A stretch of 37,349 bases of DNA, taken from positions 1-37,349 of IMG/VR virus record IMGVR_UViG_3300006078_000003; one strand, written 5' to 3'. Of the stretch, positions 23,424 to 30,283 are shown piece by piece; the stretch's first letter is position 1, and every line of letters starts with the position of its first letter. The notes under the pieces are model-generated. The model saw only the letters and a list, made by a program, of their open reading frames with translations, ran no database searches and had not been told where the DNA came from. This stretch comes from a virus. The position numbers and the translations under genes were made by a program.

Positions 23424-23453
23424 AATAGCAGTACTAAGTACTGCTATTTTTTT
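23424..23453 (+). terminator. Rho-independent terminator after gp18
   Basis: aatagcagtac (23424-23434) pairs with gtactgctatt (23438-23448), leaving a tight 3-nt loop, and runs into a T-tract to 23453. It separates sheath and tube transcripts. Confidence 0.85.
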
Positions 23454-23465
23454 CTTTCTAAATTG

Positions 23466-23473
23466 TATAAATA
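23466..23473 (+). promoter_or_regulatory. T4-type late promoter for gp19 (TATAAATA)
   Basis: TATAAATAC predicts a start near 23479, followed by aaggag and the gp19 ATG (23516). Confidence 0.85.
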
Positions 23474-23515
23474 CAATATATAATGAAATAATACAGATTA
23501 TTAAAGGAGAATACA

Positions 23516-24088
23516 ATGGCAGTAACAACAAATTTCGGAGTACCAGTCGAGAACGAGGGCGGTGCAACATTAATGCCAAAACTACAATATCGCTTTAGAG
23601 TTAAGTTTATTAACTTAGGCGGACAGTCTGGCACAAAGGCAACTAGAAACGTAGTAAGTGTAAATAAGCCTACTTTGACTCATGAGGAAGTGATAATTGA
23701 TACTTACCACTCTAAGATTTATGTAGCAGGAAAACATGCCTGGGAAGCAATTAGTATCACATTACGAGATGATGTTGATAGTGAAGTAGTTTCATTGTTA
23801 GGAGCACAGTTAAATCAACAGGTCAATCATCATGACCAGTCAGCCCCTATGGCGGCAGATGCTTATAAATTTGGAATGGTAATAGAAACATTAGATGGCG
23901 GCAGAGACGAAGGTGACTTTAATGTATTAGATGCATGGGAAGTTGAAGGATGCTTCTTAACAAACGTAACTTATGGTGAATTTAATTACGCTACTAGTGA
24001 GTCGGTAATAGTTACAGCTACTATACGTTTTGATAACGCTAGTCACGAAATTGATGGTCACGATGTATTGAGTCAAATCGAACACTAA
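23516..24088 (+). CDS. 19: Tail tube protein (gp19-like)
   Basis: The product has 190 residues, near T4 gp19 (163). It reads L-Q-Y-R-F-R-V-K-F near the N-terminus, then V-S-V-N-K-P-T-L-T-H-E-E, W-E-A-I-S-I-T-L-R-D-D-V, W-E-V-E-G-C-F-L-T-N-V-T-Y-G-E-F and V-I-V-T-A-T-I-R-F-D-N-A in the order of the gp19 beta-barrel family. It forms the inner tube through which DNA passes. It directly follows gp18, as in T4, but with its own late promoter and a terminator between them. Confidence 0.92.
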   Translation: MAVTTNFGVPVENEGGATLMPKLQYRFRVKFINLGGQSGTKATRNVVSVNKPTLTHEEVIIDTYHSKIYVAGKHAWEAISITLRDDVDSEVVSLLGAQLNQQVNHHDQSAPMAADAYKFGMVIETLDGGRDEGDFNVLDAWEVEGCFLTNVTYGEFNYATSESVIVTATIRFDNASHEIDGHDVLSQIEH

Positions 24089-24118
24089 TACGTATATTAT
24101 CTAAAATGGGTAGATAAA

Positions 24119-25027
24119 ATGCATTCATCAATGAGTAAGGCCCGCTCAAAATTTGGGCAGGATACTATACATGGAAATAAAGAAAATCAGATACTTGTGC
24201 CTCGGCACAAGTTTCAGTTCGATCTAAAGATAAATTATGGTGCTGGTACCAATGCTGGAGTTTTAGATACTAAAGAAACAGCAAGTACTGAGAATTTAAG
24301 AATATCAAGTGTAGATCTACCAGCACATTCATTCAATGTGGCGACATTTAACGCCTATAATAGAAAGAGATTAGTACAGACGGGTGTAACATACGCTCCT
24401 ATTACACTTGTGGCATATGACACTGTAGATGGAACAATAGAGAAATTCCTACAATTATATAGTAATTATTACTATGGCGACGGTACGATGACAGTTGTTG
24501 ATGAAAAATTTAAGGGCGGAGACTTTACATCTACTAGTAGCCAAGATAATAAACCAGGGTTTAGGGCACCTGCTAAGATTAATGGTATAGGAGATGAACG
24601 ATACTTCATTACTGAATTTGTGATTACTCGAAGTACCTCACCGGAGGATAAAAACGAGTTTACATTATTTAATCCATTAATAACTAACATTAATGCTGAT
24701 AAATTGGCATATGCTGATAGTGGTCTGATTGAATATCAGATACAACTTCAGTATGAAGGATATCATGTCGACAATAGTTATACAGCTAAAAATTCGGCTG
24801 GAGAAACAATATTAGATAATAGTAAATATAATAATCCAAACGAGTCGACAGGGCCAAGCTCGCCCGTACCTAAAAATTCGGCTGGAGAAACATTCATTGA
24901 TACTTGGAAATATAATAATCCAGACGAGTCGATCGGAACAGAGGCCGGAATCATAGACGCAGCTGGCGCAGGCTCTTTAGATAATTTTTTATGGGATAAC
25001 CCAAATGATCCAAATATTGTTATCTAG
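24119..25027 (+). CDS. Second tail-tube-fold protein (gp19/gp54-like) with C-terminal repeats
   Basis: The product has 302 residues, begins 30 nt after gp19 and is probably co-transcribed with it. F-Q-F-D-L-K-I-N-Y, I-S-S-V-D-L-P-A-H-S-F-N, Y-A-P-I-T-L-V-A-Y-D-T-V-D and S-G-L-I-E-Y-Q-I-Q-L-Q-Y-E-G-Y follow the tail-tube barrel order, so it may be a baseplate tube initiator (gp54/gp48 type) or an extra tube protein; which one is unclear. The C-terminal 75 residues hold three copies of K-N-S-A-G-E-T-x-x-D...N-P-x-E-S, the last degenerate, with an 84-bp DNA period for the first two. An alternative start is Met5 at 24131. Confidence 0.6.
   Translation: MHSSMSKARSKFGQDTIHGNKENQILVPRHKFQFDLKINYGAGTNAGVLDTKETASTENLRISSVDLPAHSFNVATFNAYNRKRLVQTGVTYAPITLVAYDTVDGTIEKFLQLYSNYYYGDGTMTVVDEKFKGGDFTSTSSQDNKPGFRAPAKINGIGDERYFITEFVITRSTSPEDKNEFTLFNPLITNINADKLAYADSGLIEYQIQLQYEGYHVDNSYTAKNSAGETILDNSKYNNPNESTGPSSPVPKNSAGETFIDTWKYNNPDESIGTEAGIIDAAGAGSLDNFLWDNPNDPNIVI
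24786..24936 (+). repeat. 84-bp-period coding repeat (K-N-S-A-G-E-T units)
   Basis: Two units start ctaaaaattcggctggagaa at 24786 and 24870. A third, degenerate protein-level copy (D-A-A-G-A-G-S-L-D-N...N-P-N-D) runs to the gene end. Confidence 0.8.
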
Positions 25028-25032
25028 ATAAC

Positions 25033-25476
25033 ATGCCTAAGTTTATTCAAGGTGTATACACTCCAAAACATCCTAAAAAATACCTAGGAAAAGGAATGCC
25101 GAGATATAGAAGTGGCTGGGAATTAGCAGTTTTTAGAATGTGTGATAATCATCCTTCAATTTTAGGATGGGGTAGCGAAACACATCGTATACCGTATCAG
25201 CATCCAATCAAGGGAAAAATGTCAACATATGTTCCTGATTTATTAATGGTATATAAAGATAGAAATGGAAAAAACCATGCTGAAATGGTTGAGATAAAAC
25301 CAGCAAGTCAAACACTAAATGAGGCAAAATCACAGGCCGACAAAACACAGGCAGTAATCAATCATTATAAATGGAAAGCAGCAACCGCATGGTGCAAAGA
25401 AAAGGGGATAGGATTTCGAGTTATTACAGAACATGAGATTTTTAACAAGCCAAAGAAAAGGCGTAAACGGAAGTAG
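25033..25476 (+). CDS. 4: Head completion nuclease (gp4-like)
   Basis: The product has 147 residues (T4 gp4 about 150). The pattern R-Y-R-S-G-W-E-L (Glu30), R-I-P-Y-Q-H-P, T-Y-V-P-D-L-L (Asp69) and E-I-K-P (Glu87, Lys89) is the TnsA-like endonuclease core, followed by W-K-A-A-T-A-W-C-K-E-K-G-I-G-F-R-V-I-T-E. T4 gp4 acts with gp50 after packaging to finish the head before tail joining. It starts 5 nt after the tube-fold gene and ends 3 nt before gp16. The C-terminus is strongly basic (K-K-R-R-K-R-K). Confidence 0.88.
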   Translation: MPKFIQGVYTPKHPKKYLGKGMPRYRSGWELAVFRMCDNHPSILGWGSETHRIPYQHPIKGKMSTYVPDLLMVYKDRNGKNHAEMVEIKPASQTLNEAKSQADKTQAVINHYKWKAATAWCKEKGIGFRVITEHEIFNKPKKRRKRK

Positions 25477-25479
25477 ATT

Positions 25480-26019
25480 ATGACTAAACGATTGGAAGAA
25501 GAATTTAATTTAGAATCAATTGATGAGATTATGCGAGATCCATTGAATACAAAAGAACATAAAGAAGAACGTTCATTGGATACAATTAAGCATGAAATAT
25601 CAGAATATGAAGATCAAGTTGTGATTTCTGAAAGAATAGATGGGGCATTGCCTGCGGTACATGGATTAGACCAAGTAGATATCGAATTAAATGGATATGC
25701 CAATAAAGCAATGGAAACTTTTGATGAACTTGTAGATTTAGGCAGGAATGTAGAAGATAGACATGCTGCTGCTGTATATGATAGTGCTAGTAAAATGTTA
25801 CAATCAGCACTTCAAGCAAAACAAAGCATTTTGGATAAAAAATTGAAGATGGTAGAACTACAAATGAGAAAGGCCAAGCTTGATTTAGATGAGAAAAAGG
25901 CGAATGCTAGTTTAGATATTCGTGATCCAAATTCACCTGAAGCAGAAGGCGTAATAATTGGAGATAGAGCCAGTTTACTCAGCGAGATTATGGGTAAAAT
26001 AAAAGATGTAGATAAATAA
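25480..26019 (+). CDS. 16: Terminase small subunit (gp16-like)
   Basis: The product has 179 residues (T4 gp16 is 164). A variable acidic N-terminus precedes two long helices (Y-A-N-K-A-M-E-T-F-D-E-L-V-D-L-G, then A-A-A-V-Y-D-S-A-S-K-M-L-Q-S-A-L-Q-A-K and a Lys-rich helix), the central coiled-coil organisation of T4 gp16, and a C-terminal V-I-I-G-D-R-A-S-L-L-S-E-I like the gp16 F-V-G-S-P-T-E-L-M-D-E-I. It recruits the DNA and stimulates gp17. It lies 3 nt after gp4. Here gp17 is about 2.7 kb downstream rather than adjacent. Confidence 0.75.
   Translation: MTKRLEEEFNLESIDEIMRDPLNTKEHKEERSLDTIKHEISEYEDQVVISERIDGALPAVHGLDQVDIELNGYANKAMETFDELVDLGRNVEDRHAAAVYDSASKMLQSALQAKQSILDKKLKMVELQMRKAKLDLDEKKANASLDIRDPNSPEAEGVIIGDRASLLSEIMGKIKDVDK
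26011..26018 (+). promoter_or_regulatory. Late-promoter-like GATAAATA overlapping the gp16 stop
   Basis: The box shares bases with the TAA at 26017-26019. The predicted start is near 26024 and the next ATG is 26047. Confidence 0.5.
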
Positions 26020-26046
26020 TATTATACGATAAACTACAAAATTATT

Positions 26047-26595
26047 ATGAAATCATTCAAGCAATATTTAAAAGAAAGCGAAGCTATATATACTTTTAGA
26101 ATTAAAGCAGCCAGGGAACTTACAGACGACGAGTTGACTAAAATAGAGAATCATTTAGTTAAATATGATGTCCAAACATTTAGTTCACCTAAAAAATTAA
26201 TGCTACAAACTACACCATATGATTTCCCTCAATTGAGAGGATACGAGATTTATGTTATTGAGTTTTCTACTAGTTTGCCAGCAAGTGCTTACCAGATACA
26301 GACAGAAATAACAAATTTAATACCAATTACTGATGGTCATTTAAAAGTAAGATCTGACAACGAACCATTAGAAAAACGAGAGCAGGAAATTTTAAATGCG
26401 GTAGATAGCGAGATCGGTTCATTATTAGGCGATCCGAAGTATGGAGAAGCAGATGATGTCAACGGTGAAGATTATTACGGTGACAAATATAATACTACAT
26501 TTGTACAAGAGCTTTTGAAAATGAGAAAGAATTCAGAACCGCAGCAGGTACCTGAAATTATGAATGAAGCAGATGACACACGTCCAGAAGACTAA
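26047..26595 (+). CDS. Hypothetical protein with capsid-targeting-like N-terminus
   Basis: The 182-residue product begins M-K-S-F-K-Q-Y-L-K-E-S-E-A, close to the capsid-targeting peptide of T4 internal proteins (M-K-T-Y-Q-E-F-I-A-E-A), which directs proteins into the prohead core and is removed by the gp21 protease. If the likeness is real, this is an internal head protein possibly injected with DNA. The C-terminus is acidic (E-A-D-D-V-N-G-E-D-Y-Y-G-D) and otherwise unrecognised. No strong Shine-Dalgarno sequence is visible. It sits between the two terminase genes and is followed by another unknown large protein. Confidence 0.6.
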   Translation: MKSFKQYLKESEAIYTFRIKAARELTDDELTKIENHLVKYDVQTFSSPKKLMLQTTPYDFPQLRGYEIYVIEFSTSLPASAYQIQTEITNLIPITDGHLKVRSDNEPLEKREQEILNAVDSEIGSLLGDPKYGEADDVNGEDYYGDKYNTTFVQELLKMRKNSEPQQVPEIMNEADDTRPED

Positions 26596-26610
26596 CGTTA
26601 GGAGAATAAC

Positions 26611-28329
26611 ATGAACGAATTAGACAGACTTAAACAGTTAGCAGGCCTTGAGACTTCTAGCACATCTATATTACGGGAAGATGAATGGGATCAAAAGTTG
26701 CGAGCAGCAGGTGACACTCAACGAATGATGCATCAGGACTACGAAGTAGATCAATTTAGTGATAGAGAAGATGTGGCGGCAGCAACCGCTCTAGCAGGTC
26801 AACAAGATCGAGAATTAAGTGATATGCTTGGCGCTGCTGATGACACTCAACGAATGATGCATCAGGACTACGAAGTAGATCAAGAACCAACGTTGGCTGG
26901 ATTACAATCAAACAATCAACAACAGAATCAAGATCAAGTAGTACAAGCAATACAAAAAGGTGATGACGAAATTGCACAAGCAGAAGTTAAAGCTGGTGAA
27001 AAGGTAGTAGGTGTACAACAGGCACAAGCAGATGCTGATGTACAAATTAAGAAGATTGAAGCAGATGCGGTTGATCAAGCTACGAAAGTTGGCATGAATA
27101 AAGATGTCAATGTAGCAGCGGCAATTGATGGGCCATCGGCCGATTTAGATCAACTCGCTGTAGATACTGATCCTAATGCATTCGGTAGAATGGGAGAAGA
27201 AGAGTTTGAGGAGTTTGTTTCAAATCAAGTGACTGAATTAATGATACAATATAGTGGTGTTGATGACGACGACGCGTGGGAAGATGAGATATATGATGAC
27301 GCATGGCATAAAACTTCTGATGATATAGATCAACTGTATGCAGAGCGTGCCAAACAACAAGGCAATATACAATGGTTAGACGCACATAATGCTGCATCTG
27401 ATACTGACGATTTTGGTAATCCATTACAAGATACAGATGACTTTGGTAATTACGGTTACGATGAACGTGTTGAAAGAACAAATCGTCGTTTGGATCATCC
27501 TAATCGACTATTCCAAGACGATGAACAACTATGGAATCCGTCTTTTGAATCAGTAAATAAATGGTTAAGTGGTATGTTTGATGATTCACAAATATCAGTG
27601 ATAAATGAGAAATTAAATGAATCTCCGGACTATGCGGATGTCATTAAGACTATGAGAAATGCAGGGTTATCACATGATCTTGTTATAGCTAGAATTACCG
27701 AATGGGCAAATACTCCAGATGGCGTTGGTGAAGTTGAACCTAGAGAACATGGTGATGCTTATGATATGGCTCAAGGTGTAAATTTAAGTCTTAAGCGATA
27801 TTTGAATGCTGAAGATATGAAAGTGACCGTTACTGAGCATAGTGTAGAACGTATGCATGCGTTATATGAGAACTTTAAAAAAAAAAAAGTAACTGAGACA
27901 ATTAGAGATGGTGATGTATTCGATGAGATACAGGCCATTGCATATTTTAAGAACGAACGTAGTGACTTTGAATCTTCCGACTTGGTAAAATTTAAAAACA
28001 CCGGCGGCGAAGTAGTCGATCACTGGCAGGATAAAGAAACTGGTGAATTAATACAGGCTGCTGAACAGACAGAATTGGCCGCCAATCGAGATCGATATAC
28101 TGTATTAGCAAATAATGATGATTATGAATTTTTGAAGGACACTCTTGAAGATGTCAATTATGTCACATACAAGGGCCAAGTCATTGCCACCGGCGATTTT
28201 GATTACGGTGCTGATGGTTGGTGGTTAAATATTACTGATGCTAACGACAATGACAGCACTAATCAAGAGTTCTTCGGTGATGCGGCAAACGTCGTTGATT
28301 ACTTTGCCAAGCATAACATAACGGGGTAA
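26611..28329 (+). CDS. Large acidic protein between terminase genes
   Basis: The product has 572 residues and taggag precedes the ATG. It begins M-N-E-L-D-R-L-K-Q-L-A-G-L, a start I associate with head-related proteins in marine T4-like phages (from memory). Two copies of D-T-Q-R-M-M-H-Q-D-Y-E-V-D-Q lie near residues 35 and 78, then a Gln/Asp/Ala-rich helical linker (about 97-170), acidic clusters (D-D-D-D-A-W-E-D-E) and a more globular C-terminal 200 residues. A run of 12 A at 27877-27888 encodes F-K-K-K-K. It may be a prohead-core or injected protein; no enzymatic motif is seen. Confidence 0.65.
   Translation: MNELDRLKQLAGLETSSTSILREDEWDQKLRAAGDTQRMMHQDYEVDQFSDREDVAAATALAGQQDRELSDMLGAADDTQRMMHQDYEVDQEPTLAGLQSNNQQQNQDQVVQAIQKGDDEIAQAEVKAGEKVVGVQQAQADADVQIKKIEADAVDQATKVGMNKDVNVAAAIDGPSADLDQLAVDTDPNAFGRMGEEEFEEFVSNQVTELMIQYSGVDDDDAWEDEIYDDAWHKTSDDIDQLYAERAKQQGNIQWLDAHNAASDTDDFGNPLQDTDDFGNYGYDERVERTNRRLDHPNRLFQDDEQLWNPSFESVNKWLSGMFDDSQISVINEKLNESPDYADVIKTMRNAGLSHDLVIARITEWANTPDGVGEVEPREHGDAYDMAQGVNLSLKRYLNAEDMKVTVTEHSVERMHALYENFKKKKVTETIRDGDVFDEIQAIAYFKNERSDFESSDLVKFKNTGGEVVDHWQDKETGELIQAAEQTELAANRDRYTVLANNDDYEFLKDTLEDVNYVTYKGQVIATGDFDYGADGWWLNITDANDNDSTNQEFFGDAANVVDYFAKHNITG
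26712..26883 (+). repeat. 43-bp exact direct repeat within a coding region
   Basis: 26712-26754 and 26841-26883 are identical and 129 bp apart, in the same frame, encoding D-T-Q-R-M-M-H-Q-D-Y-E-V-D-Q. Confidence 0.95.
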
Positions 28330-28331
28330 TT

Positions 28332-28643
28332 ATGCGTATAACAGATATTATACCTGCAGATATTATACCTGAAGGATTTATTAATGATATTAGTAAAATA
28401 CTTTTACCAAAGGCATGGGTTCATAAATTCAAACGAGCAGTTCATGCTAAAAAATATCAACAGGCGTTGAAACTGTATCATCAAATGATACTACATTACA
28501 ACCGTAATCCAGAGGCACAATCAATGCCAGGCGTATTTGTCGCTAATCCAAAGGGATTGGCATTATCAAAAGCTGCACAGATGGTTGGTATTTCGACAAA
28601 AGAATTAAAAAAAGTACTAGATAGAGATACCCGCTATACATAA
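28332..28643 (+). CDS. Hypothetical protein (103 aa)
   Basis: The product starts 2 nt after the previous stop. It is basic and helical (W-V-H-K-F-K-R-A-V-H-A-K-K-Y-Q-Q-A-L-K), has an I-I-P-A-D-I-I-P-E duplication at the N-terminus, and a C-terminal L-S-K-A-A-Q-M-V-G-I-S-T-K-E-L-K-K-V-L that resembles a helix-turn-helix. It could bind DNA during packaging, inferred only from that motif and from its place just before gp17. Confidence 0.6.
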   Translation: MRITDIIPADIIPEGFINDISKILLPKAWVHKFKRAVHAKKYQQALKLYHQMILHYNRNPEAQSMPGVFVANPKGLALSKAAQMVGISTKELKKVLDRDTRYT

Positions 28644-28668
28644 AATCAAGTTCTGCTGTCTGAATTTA

Positions 28669-28676
28669 ACTAAATA
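28669..28676 (+). promoter_or_regulatory. Weak late-promoter-like ACTAAATA
   Basis: ACTAAATA, a poorer match, has T4 spacing that puts +1 at 28682, the first base of the gp17 ATG. No Shine-Dalgarno sequence is present. Confidence 0.35.
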
Positions 28677-28681
28677 ATTTT

Positions 28682-30244
28682 ATGCCAGCAGATACTAAAT
28701 TAGTAAAAACCCCACACCAACAAGAAGAATATACAGAAGCCCAATTGATTGAGTTAGCCACATGCGCTACTGATCCTAAATACTTTCTGACTGAATTTTG
28801 TTGGATTCAACATCCAACTCAGGGTAGAATAAAGTTTGATCTTTATGATTTCCAACGGGATTTGATAGACACTTATCATGATAATAGATATAGTATCTCT
28901 ATGTTGGCTAGACAAACTGGAAAATCAACATGTGCAGCTGGATATCTGTTATGGTATGCTATGTTTAATCCTGATCAAACAATACTCATTGCAGCTCATA
29001 AATATTCAGGTGCTCAAGAGATTATGCAGCGTATTCGATTTGCGTATGAAACATTACCAGATTATATTAGAGCAGGCGCCACATCATATAATAAAGGAAG
29101 TTTGGAATTTGATAATGGTAGTCGAATAATAGCACAAGCAACTACTGAAAATACAGGACGTGGTTTATCCATTTCATTGGCATATTTAGATGAGTTTGCG
29201 TTTGTTAGACCTACCATCGCCAGAGAGTTTTGGACTTCATTATCACCGACATTAAGTACAGGTGGTAAGTGTATTATTACTAGCACGCCAAATCAAGATG
29301 ATGACCAATTCTCGCATATTTGGCGAGAGGCAAGAAAAACTGTTGATGAGTTTGGTAATGAAAATGATACCGGCGTAGGCATGAATGGATTTGCGTCATC
29401 ACTAGCAACTTGGTCAGCTCACCCAGACCGAGATGATGAATGGGCTCACCTTGAACAACAAAAGATTGGTGAGGAACGATTCCGTAGAGAACACAATTGT
29501 GAGTTTATTGCTTTTGACGAAACGCTAATTAATAGTATAAAATTACATAGTATGCGAGCCAGAGACCCATATGCTGTCATGGGGCAGGTTAGATGGTATA
29601 AACCAGTTGAGCCTGATAAGATATATGTTATTGGATTAGATCCAAGTCTTGGCACCGGTGGCGATGCTTCAGCAATACAAGTATATGAATTACCTGGAAT
29701 GAAGCAGGTTGCTGAGTGGCAACATAATAGAACTCCAGTACAACAACAGGTTAAAATATTACAACAGATAAGCAAGTATATAGATAATGAAGCTGACGGT
29801 GAAAGTGAGATATATTATAGTGTTGAAAATAATACATTAGGTGAAGCCGCATTGGTTGTAATTCAAGAGATTGGCGAAGAGATGATACCAGGTACATTTC
29901 TAACAGAGCCAAAAAAGAGGGGAAATAAAATAGGTAGACGAGGCTTTACAACTACACACAAAACAAAGATAGCTTCATGTGCTAAACTTAAACAATGGGT
30001 AGAAAGTGAAAAAATAGAAGTAGCAAGTAATAATTTATTACGTGAGTTGAAAACATTTATTTCAAGAGGAAACAGTTTCTCAGCTAAGGAAGGAGAGCAT
30101 GATGATCTAGTCATGTCACTGATATTAGTTATACGCATATCACAAGAGATAATGAAGTATGAAGAGTCAGCGTATGAGTACTTACAAGATACCTACGAAG
30201 ACGGCGACGACGGCATTGAACCAATGCCCTTCAGCTTTTTATAA
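28682..30244 (+). CDS. 17: Terminase large subunit (gp17-like)
   Basis: The product has 520 residues (T4 gp17 is 610). The ATPase domain shows a Walker A variant A-R-Q-T-G-K-S-T (76-83), Walker B L-A-Y-L-D-E with catalytic Glu171, and the coupling motif T-S-T-P-N at 200-204. The C-terminal RNase H-like nuclease has Asp320 in V-I-G-L-D-P-S-L-G-T-G-G-D and Asp474/Asp475 in G-E-H-D-D-L-V-M. It drives DNA translocation into the prohead and cuts at the end. It appears complete and intact. There is no ribosome-binding site, and the predicted start of a late-like box coincides with the ATG. Confidence 0.95.
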   Translation: MPADTKLVKTPHQQEEYTEAQLIELATCATDPKYFLTEFCWIQHPTQGRIKFDLYDFQRDLIDTYHDNRYSISMLARQTGKSTCAAGYLLWYAMFNPDQTILIAAHKYSGAQEIMQRIRFAYETLPDYIRAGATSYNKGSLEFDNGSRIIAQATTENTGRGLSISLAYLDEFAFVRPTIAREFWTSLSPTLSTGGKCIITSTPNQDDDQFSHIWREARKTVDEFGNENDTGVGMNGFASSLATWSAHPDRDDEWAHLEQQKIGEERFRREHNCEFIAFDETLINSIKLHSMRARDPYAVMGQVRWYKPVEPDKIYVIGLDPSLGTGGDASAIQVYELPGMKQVAEWQHNRTPVQQQVKILQQISKYIDNEADGESEIYYSVENNTLGEAALVVIQEIGEEMIPGTFLTEPKKRGNKIGRRGFTTTHKTKIASCAKLKQWVESEKIEVASNNLLRELKTFISRGNSFSAKEGEHDDLVMSLILVIRISQEIMKYEESAYEYLQDTYEDGDDGIEPMPFSFL

Positions 30245-30250
30245 TATATA

Positions 30251-30258
30251 GATAAATA
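30251..30258 (+). promoter_or_regulatory. Late-promoter-like GATAAATA
   Basis: The box predicts a start near 30264, before the ATG at 30284, and argues against an in-frame TTG at 30260. Confidence 0.55.
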
Positions 30259-30283
30259 GTTGACAACAACTATACTAGTAATT

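Noticed and set aside
30260-30283. TTG start and TTGACA/TATACT promoter before the 584-aa gene
   Set aside because: TTGACA and TATACT are only 5 nt apart, too close for a promoter, and ATG 30284 is the better start after the late box.
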